Of a stretch of 64,000 nucleotides of DNA, positions 31,002 through 38,832 are shown piece after piece. A program made the position numbers and the translations under genes. The DNA comes from Haloprofundus halobius. GTDB taxonomy: Archaea > Halobacteriota > Halobacteria > Halobacteriales > Haloferacaceae. The stretch covers positions 62,001 to 126,000 of the forward strand of contig NZ_CP083667.1 of NCBI RefSeq assembly GCF_020097835.1. The letters are read 5' to 3'. The notes under the pieces were generated by a model. That model was not told the origin of the DNA, searched no databases, and saw nothing but the letters and a program-made list of their open reading frames with translations. Within the stretch, counting starts at the first letter, position 1, and each line of letters begins with the position of its first letter.

Positions 31002-31049
31002 CCGAAGGCAGATTGGGGGGTCTGTTAGCAACCACGCTTGTGACCGAAA

Positions 31050-31631
31050 TTAGTGCCCGGCCTCGGGTCCGTTGAACATAATCGTGAGCAATTTCCGCTC
31101 AGCGGCTTGAATATGCTCGGAAAATGTAGCTGAGGTAATATCGAGTTCAGCAGCGACGTCTTCTCCAGTACATTCTCGTGGCCACTCATAATATCCTGCT
31201 TCGAACGCAGTTTTGAGAACCTCACGTTGGCGATCCGTGAGATGTTTCTGGAGCACTTGTCGGAATTCGGCGTCGGGAAATCGTGGTGCAATACCGTCCT
31301 TTTCCCGCTTAGAGAGCAGCGATGCATCCGGATACTCTTGGAGAAAGGTCTCAACGACTTCGGAGGGGCTTGCCTCGGCGGGGATTTCGGCCACGAGCCG
31401 ACCTTGGCCTTCTATTCCACGGATTTCGCGCGGGAGCGCGCCAAGTTCGGTGAGTCGAAACGCGGGACAATTCCCTGAAACGAGAAATTCCAGACTGCCA
31501 CCGTCTTCATACTCGGCGAGGATCGTGATGTCTACGGTCTCCATCTCGGTCCCATAGGCTTCTACTCGCTCCGGTTCGACGCCGCTGACGTAGAAGTATT
31601 CGGCGTACCGTCCATCGGGACGAGGGAGCAT
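31050..31631 (-). CDS. HTH_10 (bacterio-opsin-activator type) regulator, probably 5'-truncated
   Basis: The protein is 193 residues from an ATG at 31631. The N-terminal sensor part is short (YAEYFYVSGVEPERVEAYGT, DITILAEYEDGGSLEFLVSG). The C-terminus is a clear HTH_10 domain: LTDRQREVLKTAFEAGYYEW, PRECTGEDVAAELDITSATF and SEHIQAAERKLL. Relatives begin some 40-50 residues earlier; here the frame opens exactly where a truncated PIN gene stops making sense (about 31635). It is therefore read as the 3' part of a regulator joined to another gene fragment by deletion. It may still be translated. Confidence 0.8.
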   Translation of the reverse strand: MLPRPDGRYAEYFYVSGVEPERVEAYGTEMETVDITILAEYEDGGSLEFLVSGNCPAFRLTELGALPREIRGIEGQGRLVAEIPAEASPSEVVETFLQEYPDASLLSKREKDGIAPRFPDAEFRQVLQKHLTDRQREVLKTAFEAGYYEWPRECTGEDVAAELDITSATFSEHIQAAERKLLTIMFNGPEAGH

Positions 31632-31638
31632 CTCGGCC

Positions 31639-31839
31639 CCACCCTTCGTTGATTGCCGTGTCGATCGGGGGTGTCTCGACGTCGGGCGCGTTGACGGTCA
31701 GTTCGTCGTAGACACGTTCCGGGAGGACGAACGTCATGTCGTTCCGGCGTGCAAACGTCCGGACGACCTGATACCGACGGTTCGACGGTTGCCCCATCGC
31801 GACGAACAGACCGGTATCAGCGATATGGATGGCGCTCAC
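31639..31839 (-). pseudogene. PIN-domain toxin, N-terminal fragment
   Basis: From a GTG overlapping the upstream stop (GTGA), the frame reads MSAIHIADTGLFVAMGQPSN, RRYQVVRTFARRNDMTFVLP, ERVYDELTVNAPDVETPPID and TAINEGW, then becomes nonsense. It matches the start of the intact PIN protein at 43323-43850 (IIDSSVLFAMGGPSNEKYQA). The first catalytic Asp is present, but the later acidic residues of the PIN nuclease site are lost. Its winged-helix partner (31836-32438) is intact. Confidence 0.8.
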
Positions 31840-32438
31840 GCGTCGTCGCCGGCGAGGTCCCGGTCGACACCCTCGATATCCGCGACCGACGCGCCTGCCT
31901 CCTCGATATCGAAGTGCTCGTGGACGACGGGGCGGAGCGCCTGCAGGATGATCTCGACGGCGAGCGGCGAGATGTCGAGATCACGGGCCATCAGCCGATG
32001 GGTGACCTCGCCACGTTCCCGGTCGACGGTGTAGGTGAGTGCCGTTGCGAGTCCGGCGATGCCGTGGCGGTCGATGTAGGTATCGATGTCGTCGTCGGTT
32101 GTGCGACGGGCGATGGCGTCGATGAGCGCGGGCGTGATCGTGTACTCGCGAGCGCCATTAGCTGCTGTGACGGTCAGATTGATGTCGCGAGCGACGTACA
32201 CCCGGGGTTGCTCGTCGGTGGTCGCCTCGATGACGCCGGCGTCGACCAGCCGGTTCACATAGGTGTAGGCCGTACCCTGCGCGAGGTCGAGTTCATTCAT
32301 GAGTTCCTGAACGGTTGCTTCGTCCTCTCGAGCGAGATACGCGTACAGTTTGGCGAGCTGTGGCTCCTCAAGGAGGTCCGCGACCGAGAGGAAGTCACGG
32401 ATGACGTCGCCGTTGGTTCGGTTTGACGTGCGTGACAT
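31836..32438 (-). CDS. Winged-helix regulator/antitoxin of a PIN module (DUF7437-like)
   Basis: The protein is 200 residues from the ATG at 32438 (MSRTSNRTNGDVIRDFLSVA). N-terminal winged helix: LEEPQLAKLYAYLAREDEAT, VQELMNELDLAQGTAYTYVN, RLVDAGVIEATTDEQPRVYV. The C-terminal domain (ITPALIDAIARRTTDDDIDT, YIDRHGIAGLATALTYTVDR) matches the second half of the 42757-43323 protein. The two are paralogues, and both overlap a PIN gene downstream. The likely role is repression and neutralisation. Here the toxin is truncated, leaving a possible orphan antitoxin. Confidence 0.82.
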   Translation of the reverse strand: MSRTSNRTNGDVIRDFLSVADLLEEPQLAKLYAYLAREDEATVQELMNELDLAQGTAYTYVNRLVDAGVIEATTDEQPRVYVARDINLTVTAANGAREYTITPALIDAIARRTTDDDIDTYIDRHGIAGLATALTYTVDRERGEVTHRLMARDLDISPLAVEIILQALRPVVHEHFDIEEAGASVADIEGVDRDLAGDDA

Positions 32439-32802
32439 GGGCAATTGAGGTTTACAGTTTACAGCGAATCAGTAAAGAGTGTTGCGGTCAATCTATCCGG
32501 ACTAGGTGCGAGCGACGCGGAGGGCGGAAGCGGCGAGCGGGGCGTGCCGTAACAAAGAACCTGTTCAACCGGGCTCGACGCTCAGTAACACAGCCGACAT
32601 CCTGGCGGACTCAGAAAGAGCGAGGCCGTCTCGGTCGTCCCCCGACCCCGCAAGCACCGCAGGCACGAGGAGCGCAGCGGTGGTCGCGGGATGCCGAGCG
32701 GCTGAGGGCTTTCATCTGTTGTGCCCACGTCCTCGACAGAGTCAGATCTGTGTTGCAAAATACCGAAGTGATTTATATATTGGTTCGCTAGTATGCAACA
32801 GT
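32439..32802. other. Intergenic region with promoter of the next gene
   Basis: The GC-rich part (32500-32740) has no coding signature. A TATA box, ATTTATATAT at 32771-32780, lies 23 nt before the ATG at 32803, so the transcript is probably leaderless or nearly so. Confidence 0.55.
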
Positions 32803-33726
32803 ATGCTCACAGAAGGCGAGGTTCGCGCCCTTACTGCCCTCCACGGTGAGCAGATGGTCTCTGCACTCGCAACAAGTCTTGATCGGAGTCTCAGCTACAC
32901 CTCTGAACTCGTCGAGCGGCTCGAAACGGCTGGCCTCGTCGAGACACGTCGACAGGGGAAAACAAAGCAGATTCGACTGTCGGACGCGAAGGCACTCGAG
33001 TTACTCACGAACCTCACGCAGCAGTATTCACACATCGACTGGCCGGAGCTGTTGTCAGGGGCAGCCCTCAGGGTTTGCTACTTCCTCGACACTCCTCGGA
33101 CTGCGAGCGAACTCGCACACCGCGCCGACGTCCACCGAAGCACCGTCCACCGTGCGCTTTCCCCGCTTCAACATCGCGGAATCGTCTACCAAACCGACGA
33201 CGGCGCGTACGCACTGAATGACGGCTTCGAACAGCTGAGTACATTCGCTCGTGAGCTCGCTCATCAGGTCCACCGCCAGGCTGTCGAAGAACAGACCGAC
33301 ACGTACACGATTCTGTGGGAGTCTCTCGACGAGTTCCTTGTACAGACGGGGACTGAGGTCAGCGACGAACACTTCATCCCGACAGGGCCAGACCAATTCC
33401 AGCGATATGGTCTTCCACTCTTAGCACGTGACCGCAGACACTACCTCTATTCGGAGACTACGAGTGAGCTCTCGCCGGAGACATTGTGCTGTCACATGCT
33501 CGTGATTGATTCCGGCCCACGAACGCAGTCATACTGCCTGCTCTTGCTCAGTCACGTCGACATCGACCGCGACGAACTCCGAACCCAAGCCACCAAGTAC
33601 GGCGTCGGCGACGTCGTCGACGACCTCTGCACGTATCTCGACACCAGCGGTGCCCAACGGACGTCGCGACTCCCCGAGTGGGAGGACTTCCAGGAACTGG
33701 CTGAGGAGTACGAGGTGATGCTATGA
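32803..33726 (+). CDS. Double winged-helix transcription regulator (MarR/ArsR type)
   Basis: The protein is 307 residues from the ATG at 32803 (MLTEGEVRALTALHGEQMVS); an open extension to 32506 is rejected for composition and because the TATA box sits just before 32803. First winged helix: LATSLDRSLSYTSELVERLE, TAGLVETRRQGKTKQIRL. Second: SELAHRADVHRSTVHRALSP, LQHRGIVYQTDDGAYALNDG. The C-terminal 130 residues form an uncharacterised sensor part with FIPTGPDQFQRYGLPLLARD and CLLLLSHVDIDRDELRTQAT. Two-winged-helix regulators of this length often sit next to toxin-like or nucleotidyltransferase modules in haloarchaea. Confidence 0.82.
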   Translation: MLTEGEVRALTALHGEQMVSALATSLDRSLSYTSELVERLETAGLVETRRQGKTKQIRLSDAKALELLTNLTQQYSHIDWPELLSGAALRVCYFLDTPRTASELAHRADVHRSTVHRALSPLQHRGIVYQTDDGAYALNDGFEQLSTFARELAHQVHRQAVEEQTDTYTILWESLDEFLVQTGTEVSDEHFIPTGPDQFQRYGLPLLARDRRHYLYSETTSELSPETLCCHMLVIDSGPRTQSYCLLLLSHVDIDRDELRTQATKYGVGDVVDDLCTYLDTSGAQRTSRLPEWEDFQELAEEYEVML

Positions 33727-33845
33727 GGTCGCGATTCGATAGCTCATACATTCGTTCAAACACTGGCAATAGAGATATAACTCGGCAAAGAGGTCAAAAG
33801 GAAGCATAAGGCTTCACTCTCCGCAAGAATTTAGCTGTTTTAGCA

Positions 33846-33908
33846 ATGCAAGTACTCGACTTTGAAGACAAAGCATTTAGCATGGACTGGTTTGATCTGT
33901 CGCTTTGA
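33846..33908 (+). CDS. Possible 20-residue peptide at the edge of the AT-rich cassette
   Basis: ATG...TGA encodes MQVLDFEDKAFSMDWFDLSL, an acidic, aromatic peptide. There is no Shine-Dalgarno and no homology cue; it is listed because it lies just upstream of a protease gene and its composition is not random-looking. It could be a spurious frame. Confidence 0.25.
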   Translation: MQVLDFEDKAFSMDWFDLSL

Positions 33909-33935
33909 GGAGAAAATCAAGAAATACAAAGATTT

Positions 33936-33946
33936 AAGTTATAATA
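33936..33946 (+). promoter_or_regulatory. TATA-like promoter of the metzincin cassette
   Basis: The stretch AAGTTATAATAC in AT-rich DNA lies about 25 nt before an ATG at 33964 (a 14-codon frame) and about 70 nt before the protease ATG. Archaeal transcription starts about 25 nt after the TATA box, so the message would begin near 33964. Confidence 0.45.
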
Positions 33947-33963
33947 CTTTTTTGTATGTTTTG

Positions 33964-34008
33964 ATGAGCGTTGAAGACAAAAATAAATCTCGAGTACAGG
34001 TGATTTAG
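33964..34008 (+). CDS. Possible upstream micro-ORF of the protease gene
   Basis: ATG to TAG encodes MSVEDKNKSRVQVI; its stop is 1 nt before the protease ATG at 34010. With the predicted transcription start at about 33964 it would be translated leaderless and could couple into the protease gene. Prediction only. Confidence 0.3.
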   Translation: MSVEDKNKSRVQVI

Positions 34009-34009
34009 C

Positions 34010-34696
34010 ATGACGATTCATGGTACAATGTCCATGAGTCGTAGAGTGAGTGATCAAATCGATGATTGGTGTCTGACTGTCGTAAAGCAGTATCTCAAAG
34101 ATGCTCTGGACAGTGAGAACGTATCGTACAGCATTTCTATATCAAGCGATCATAGTTTCGATCCTTTCCTTGATGTAGCAACGGCAGCAGGGAATGACTA
34201 CCCACACGAAGACTCAGATGGAACGAATCATTCATCTTGCATGATCAAGTTGAAAAGGTACTGGGAGGACTGGGTATCTGGCCACCCAGATGAAGCCTCA
34301 GACTTCAACCTCTGTCTGGTACTTCAAGACGACTACGAAGACAGGTACGGAATCTACGGTCGTGCTGGTGGCAACGCCGGAGTTTGCCGTGGAGCAAAGC
34401 GGATTGACAGCGAGACCGACAGCAACTTCCCTAGATTCGACAGTGGAAACTATCCTGCTCATGTAGCGATCCATGAAATTGGACATATGATTGGGGTAAG
34501 CCACGATGATGGTGCATGCTATCAGCTACCTTCCAGTGGAGACGCTCAGACACCTCATTATAGCGGAGCCAGCCAGAACAACTGCGGCTATAATAACGTC
34601 AACCAGGTAGCTATGGCACCAATTACCATGATTTCCGTTTCTGGGGATCGTGTGCCGGCGAAGCTATCAGAAAATACGATTAAAGGTAGATGTTGA
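34010..34696 (+). CDS. Metzincin-type zinc metalloprotease, no signal peptide
   Basis: The protein is 228 residues. HEIGHMIGVSHDDG at about residues 161-174 is the extended HExxHxxGxxH zinc-binding motif of metzincins: three His ligands and the catalytic Glu. A Met about 45 residues later (QVAMAPITM) may be the Met-turn. Cys residues flank the site (GVCRGAKR, GACYQLPS, NNCGYNN). The N-terminus (MTIHGTMSMSRRVSDQIDDW) has no Tat or Sec signal, so the product would stay inside unless exported otherwise. The gene is AT-rich with Asn/Ser/Lys-rich product, unlike its neighbours. The next gene, a Tat substrate, starts 1 nt after its stop. Proteolytic target unknown. Confidence 0.85.
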   Translation: MTIHGTMSMSRRVSDQIDDWCLTVVKQYLKDALDSENVSYSISISSDHSFDPFLDVATAAGNDYPHEDSDGTNHSSCMIKLKRYWEDWVSGHPDEASDFNLCLVLQDDYEDRYGIYGRAGGNAGVCRGAKRIDSETDSNFPRFDSGNYPAHVAIHEIGHMIGVSHDDGACYQLPSSGDAQTPHYSGASQNNCGYNNVNQVAMAPITMISVSGDRVPAKLSENTIKGRC

Positions 34697-34697
34697 C

Positions 34698-35588
34698 ATG
34701 ACACAATACAATCGCCGATCAATCCTCGCAGCAGGTGGCGCAGCAATTGGAATCAAACTCACTCCAAAAATCGTCGGTGCGAGTGATTCCGAAGAGATAA
34801 TCAATTGGAAACACGATGTCGGAAAACTTCTAGCAGAGAGCTCTGCTTTTGTTGAGAAAGCTTATGGGACGATTAGTGTATCAAACCCAGAGTCGGAGCA
34901 ATTTCTCTTTGTGAATGTAGAATCTGACATGAGTAGCAACACCGATAATATTCCAGATATAGATAGCTTTGTACTAAAAATCGGTGATAAGAAATATAGG
35001 GCTCTGAAGAGCCTTGAAGGAGTCCGATCCAATCAAGTCGCGATTGCGAATGGACTCAAGAAAGCATACGCGAAAGAGCGACAGCTGCGCTGGGAAGATG
35101 GGAGAACAAAGACAATACCGGATGGAAACGGTACTTTAATCTTCAAAATCCCCAACTCAATATCAGAGGACAAGATTAGCCTATCCATCAGACCAAATGG
35201 TTCAGAATCAGAAGTCGCAAGTTGGCAGATCTCGGGAGATTTAGCAAAACAAATTCGTCAAACACCTTCATTTCAAATCTCCGAATTTGAACCACCAACC
35301 AGGATGGATCCGGAACTAGGCGGAACCGGTTCTATTACAGTGACGAACACTGGTGAACGAGACGCTGTTTTCCGTGCCGTTACCGGAAATACAGAAAGCC
35401 AGCACACTCTCCCAGTCTCTATTAACGTTCCTGAGGGACAGAGTGTAACTGAAAAGATATTCTTCGATGCTACTCGGGGTAAACCGCCGGTATCGGTTGG
35501 TATGTCCAGTACTCAGTCGATAGGGTTATCGATAAGCACAGGTAGATCTGAGATCAGAAAATCAGTCCCGCAGACAAGGGCAGATTAG
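34698..35588 (+). CDS. Tat-exported protein of the metzincin cassette
   Basis: The protein is 296 residues from the ATG at 34698, one base after the protease stop, so the pair is co-transcribed. The signal MTQYNRRSILAAGGAAIGIK has the twin arginines and a hydrophobic core but no lipobox Cys, so a soluble or loosely held exported protein is likely. The C-terminal half contains ELGGTGSITVTNTGERDAVF and NVPEGQSVTEKIFFDATRGK, a CARDB/Ig-like beta-sandwich pattern common on haloarchaeal surfaces. The middle has an Arg/Lys-rich helix (NGLKKAYAKERQLRWEDGRT). No family named. The gene has the same AT-rich, Ser/Asn/Lys-rich character as the protease gene. Confidence 0.78.
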   Translation: MTQYNRRSILAAGGAAIGIKLTPKIVGASDSEEIINWKHDVGKLLAESSAFVEKAYGTISVSNPESEQFLFVNVESDMSSNTDNIPDIDSFVLKIGDKKYRALKSLEGVRSNQVAIANGLKKAYAKERQLRWEDGRTKTIPDGNGTLIFKIPNSISEDKISLSIRPNGSESEVASWQISGDLAKQIRQTPSFQISEFEPPTRMDPELGGTGSITVTNTGERDAVFRAVTGNTESQHTLPVSINVPEGQSVTEKIFFDATRGKPPVSVGMSSTQSIGLSISTGRSEIRKSVPQTRAD

Positions 35589-36113
35589 TTACTGAACTGA
35601 GGATCCCAGTTCTCCTTCTTTAGTTATGTAAAAACGCACTCCTTGATTCATTGCTTCCCGATCTGACTGAGGTGACCACTCAATTTCAGAACGTTGGCCA
35701 TCAGAAAGTTCAGCAATAAATTTATACGTACCGGTATCTGTCACAAGTTCTTCTACCAGAATTTCCTCAAACGAATTGATCGTATGTGTTTGATCGTATA
35801 TTTTTGTATTGTCATTCATGTCTGTGGCTTGAATGGATATTTCTATCGTCTCATTGTATCGGTTGTAAACTGCTAAATCACTATTCGGGTCTTTGACAAA
35901 TGTCGTGGTTGTTGACTCAGTTGTCTCTGTGGGGGAGGGCGATCTGGTGACTCGTGTCGTTGTATTCTGCTGGTCAGCAGTCGGGTTGGTTGTCTTAGTT
36001 GTGTTCTCCGCAGTGCCCTCTGCGTTATCTTGCGGATCACTAAGACAACCTGTTGACAAAGCTATTGACCCAGTTGCGACCAGAAAGCGTCTTCTATTCA
36101 CTTCCATGGTCAT
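35589..36113 (-). CDS. Tat lipoprotein convergent to the metzincin pair
   Basis: The protein is 174 residues (MTMEVNRRRFLVATGSIALS, with a start two codons later possible). Twin-arginine signal RRRFLVATG and lipobox STGC predict an exported, lipid-anchored protein. A long Thr/Ser/Asn linker follows (NTTKTTNPTADQQNTTTRVT ...), then a beta-sandwich: DLAVYNRYNETIEISIQATD, YDQTHTINSFEEILVEELVT, TGTYKFIAELSDGQRSEIEW. Its stop codon directly abuts the stop of the preceding gene (35588/35589) with no gap, an unusually tight convergent arrangement. It shares the AT-rich composition, so it likely belongs to the same acquired cassette. Confidence 0.82.
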   Translation of the reverse strand: MTMEVNRRRFLVATGSIALSTGCLSDPQDNAEGTAENTTKTTNPTADQQNTTTRVTRSPSPTETTESTTTTFVKDPNSDLAVYNRYNETIEISIQATDMNDNTKIYDQTHTINSFEEILVEELVTDTGTYKFIAELSDGQRSEIEWSPQSDREAMNQGVRFYITKEGELGSSVQ

Positions 36114-36223
36114 GATTTAAGGGGTGTAATTAAGTATTTTGCGGAAATGAAGAACAACGAAATTTGAATCAGAATTCAGAGCCAGAAAGTTCGATTCCCA
36201 AGCTAGTTACTAGCGTAATATTG

Positions 36224-36877
36224 CTACCCAGGTCCAAACGCGGCGATATCGGCACCGACCGTCGCTAACGCGTCAGCGGGGTTCGGATCGCTGTCGGCTA
36301 GATGCGTGTACTGATGTTCCGGGACACTCGACAGTGCCGCTGCAATAGCCTTGCTGTACGTCTCCACGCCCGGTTCTGTCGGGGCGTTCCCCTCCCAGAC
36401 ATCTCGAATGACCGTCATCGAGTCGATACGCACCTCCAGACTGTGTGGCTCGTATCGGGCCAACAGTTCGGCAAGTCCCAGTTCGAGGGCGACGTACTCG
36501 GCAGTGTTGTTTCCTGCATGGGAGCCGACAGGGCGGCCGAGACGGGCGAGTTGATTCTCCGCGGCATCCATGATAACAGCGCCCGCCCCTGCGGGGCCGG
36601 GATTGCCGCGTGAGCTGCCGTCAACGTAGAGGACAAACGTATCGTCCGCCGGTTCTGCGGTCGGTGGCTGGGTGAGTTCTGATGCTAGTAAATCTTTGAG
36701 CGCCTGGCACAGCTCTGACGGGGTAGTTGCGGGGTCGAACAAGCCGCCGTAGCCGGGGACAGCGTCGTCGATCGTATCGACAGCGACTGGCATTTCATAG
36801 CCAACGGATGCAAGTACTTCATCAACGAGCGTGGCGAGTGGCGAGAGGTGTTCAGCTGGGAGCGATTCGCTGGTCAC
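36224..36877 (-). CDS. rnhA: Ribonuclease HI-type protein
   Basis: The 217-residue protein starts MTSESLPAEHLSPLATLVDE. About 75 N-terminal residues of unknown helical character precede an RNase HI domain: FVLYVDGSSRGNPGPAGAGA (first Asp), NTAEYVALELGLAELL (Glu), LEVRIDSMTVIRDVWEG (second Asp) and LADSDPNPADALA (fourth acidic Asp). RNase HI degrades the RNA strand of RNA-DNA hybrids and so removes primers or R-loops. Haloarchaeal chromosomes carry similar enzymes; this one sits in plasmid-type DNA near an OB-fold protein and primase. The N-terminal extension is usual for the haloarchaeal form. Confidence 0.92.
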   Translation of the reverse strand: MTSESLPAEHLSPLATLVDEVLASVGYEMPVAVDTIDDAVPGYGGLFDPATTPSELCQALKDLLASELTQPPTAEPADDTFVLYVDGSSRGNPGPAGAGAVIMDAAENQLARLGRPVGSHAGNNTAEYVALELGLAELLARYEPHSLEVRIDSMTVIRDVWEGNAPTEPGVETYSKAIAAALSSVPEHQYTHLADSDPNPADALATVGADIAAFGPG

Positions 36878-37251
36878 ACTACCATCTCCTTCTGGCCTTG
36901 GTACTGAAACTTCGAGTCCTCACTCTTAAATTGACTCATCAGTTGGTCGAACCACTGCATATCGGTCCTCAGTGACCAAGCGGGATAATCTCTTCAGGTA
37001 CTCGCGCTTGCGGTTCATTGTCTTCTCCCTCTGGTACGCCCCTTCGAGACACTACCCGAACCCTCAATCACCGAAGCCTCTGTCACTTCACGAGGTTGTG
37101 GCTGCGCGCACAACGATGTTCTCGTGAGCATCGCGAACGAGAGCCTGTGAGACGAGTAACGCGAGTCTCACTGAGTGAGCACGGAGCGGTGGGTGGGGAG
37201 GCGGGGTTTGGGTCGGTCCGGCAAAGAAAAAGAAAGAACCACCTTCTCAGC
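36878..37251. other. Intergenic region, no gene seen
   Basis: Contains a GC-rich stretch with short inverted segments around 37120-37190 (GAGCATCGCGAACGAGAGCC, ACGCGAGTCTCACTGAGTGA). No coding signature on either strand. Confidence 0.45.
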
Positions 37252-38148
37252 CTACTCCCACCATTGACCGCGCTCGGGGAACAATACCGTACTCCAGCCA
37301 GTCACCGCCAAGGAGACACGTCCGTTGTACCAGTTCCGTGCTGCGCCATGAATCCGAACTTGCTCACCCTCACTCACCCGCGGTTGATTTGAACGCTCCC
37401 ACACAGTCACTTTCGTCCGCCCACTCTCATCACCGATTAGTCCTACTTGCGCAATCTTCGGAGAACTCGGCTCCCACAACGTCTCTACGCGACCCTCGAT
37501 GCTCACGTCTCGTCTATCCACCTCACCGAGCATTCCAATCGACACAATACGCCCCGGTGCCGTCTGCAGTTCCTCGAACACTCCCACGACCGCGCTCAAC
37601 ACATCCGTGCCGTCGACGACGCGTTCTGCTAACCGCCGACTTATCGCCGCCTGCGACCACCCACCGAGTTTCTCACGCATCCGCGCTGCCTGTGTGTTCA
37701 CCGCCGCCAGCTCCTCTCGCGACAACTCTTCGCGAGGATCTTGTCGATCCGGTGCTGCCCACGGGTCCACACTTGCCGCTCGCTTCTGAAACTCACGCCG
37801 CCACTGCCGACTCTGCGTTCCGACGTTCTCTCGCGTTCTTTCTGCACGACCTTCCTGTAACCCCAGCGTCGCTTGGGTACTGATATGCTCTAATTCTGCT
37901 TCCCGTGCTCGGATGCGTTCTTCCTGCGCCAACGTCGCGCCCCGAATACGTTCATCACTCGAATCGACGATGCCATCTGGATGGTTGAAATCGACTTTCG
38001 CCTGTACCTCCATCCTCACCGTCGCCCGCAATTCCGATGTCTCATCGACAACCTCGAATCCGTCTTCATCGACCGCTCTCTCGTTCGTTTCTCGAAGTGC
38101 CTGTTCATCGACCGAAACAACCTTGCTACTCGCATTTGTACTCGACAT
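37252..38148 (-). CDS. OB-fold single-strand DNA-binding protein (RPA-like), plasmid type
   Basis: The protein is 298 residues from the ATG at 38148 (MSSTNASSKVVSVDEQALRE). The N-terminal 180 residues are charged and helical with repeated Glu/Arg (QEERIRAREAELEHISTQAT; ENVGTQSRQWRREFQKRAAS). The C-terminal about 100 residues form an OB-like domain: VSIEGRVETLWEPSSPKIAQ, VGLIGDESGRTKVTVWERSN, QPRVSEGEQVRIHGAARNWY, NGRVSLAVTGWSTVLFPERG. The wording 'GDESGRTKVTVW' is typical of archaeal RPA-related proteins that bind single-stranded DNA. It probably serves replication or repair of this replicon. No zinc finger is seen. Confidence 0.85.
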   Translation of the reverse strand: MSSTNASSKVVSVDEQALRETNERAVDEDGFEVVDETSELRATVRMEVQAKVDFNHPDGIVDSSDERIRGATLAQEERIRAREAELEHISTQATLGLQEGRAERTRENVGTQSRQWRREFQKRAASVDPWAAPDRQDPREELSREELAAVNTQAARMREKLGGWSQAAISRRLAERVVDGTDVLSAVVGVFEELQTAPGRIVSIGMLGEVDRRDVSIEGRVETLWEPSSPKIAQVGLIGDESGRTKVTVWERSNQPRVSEGEQVRIHGAARNWYNGRVSLAVTGWSTVLFPERGQWWE

Positions 38149-38832
38149 TGCAGTTACACCGAAGGCGCTCACTCGGCGTCTTCTTCCAACACTACGATTC
38201 TCCAGCCGCGGCTCTCTACATCATCCAACTCAACCATTGCGTGCTCTCGCTCGCGCCTTCGTGAGCGACCACCGGGAGCGAGCGAGAGCACAACCAACGT
38301 GAAGCAATCAAGCATGCGCGCCGGAGCGGCCGGACCGAGTGGCCAGCGGAGTTAGTCTCGTCGGCGACGAGCACGCCGCGCGAGCGCAGTCTGTCGACTG
38401 ACTAACCCGCTGGCGCTTCGGGAGAAGCGAACGACGTCTGGGACGACCACCGGGAGTCCCAGAGCGTGGCGAGGCGAACATCGTGAGCCGAGTCCACGCG
38501 TCCGGCCGCTGGGGACGGCGAGCGGGCGTACCAGTTCGTCATACCCAGCAGTCATCAAGGAAACGACACTGACCACTCTACATTGGGCGGGAGTGAAAGG
38601 GGCCGGGCGCTTGGTGAGCGAGCCGACACGAGGACCACAGCGGAGCGAGGACCGCAGCGAGGGTCCCGTGAGCAGCGCGAACGGGGCTCAGCGAGACCCT
38701 AGTCTCGCTAGACGCAGCCGTCGAGCGTCCAGGGGCTTTCAGAGGCTTTTATTCACAGCTGTCGCTCCACACCTCTCGATACGGAAGTGAGCAAACACTC
38801 CGAGCACGTCGACGAGGTCGGAACGTCTCGCG
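38149..38832. other. Long GC-rich intergenic region
   Basis: About 680 nt without a supported gene. It is rich in GAGCGAG/CGCGAGC-type words and short inverted pairs (e.g. around 38260-38290 and 38620-38700). No reading frame has coding character. It could be a relic or structural region of the plasmid backbone. Confidence 0.45.

Noticed and set aside
32506-32802. 99-codon N-terminal extension of the double winged-helix regulator
   Set aside because: Non-acidic, Arg/Ala-rich text, and a TATA box lies directly before the ATG at 32803.
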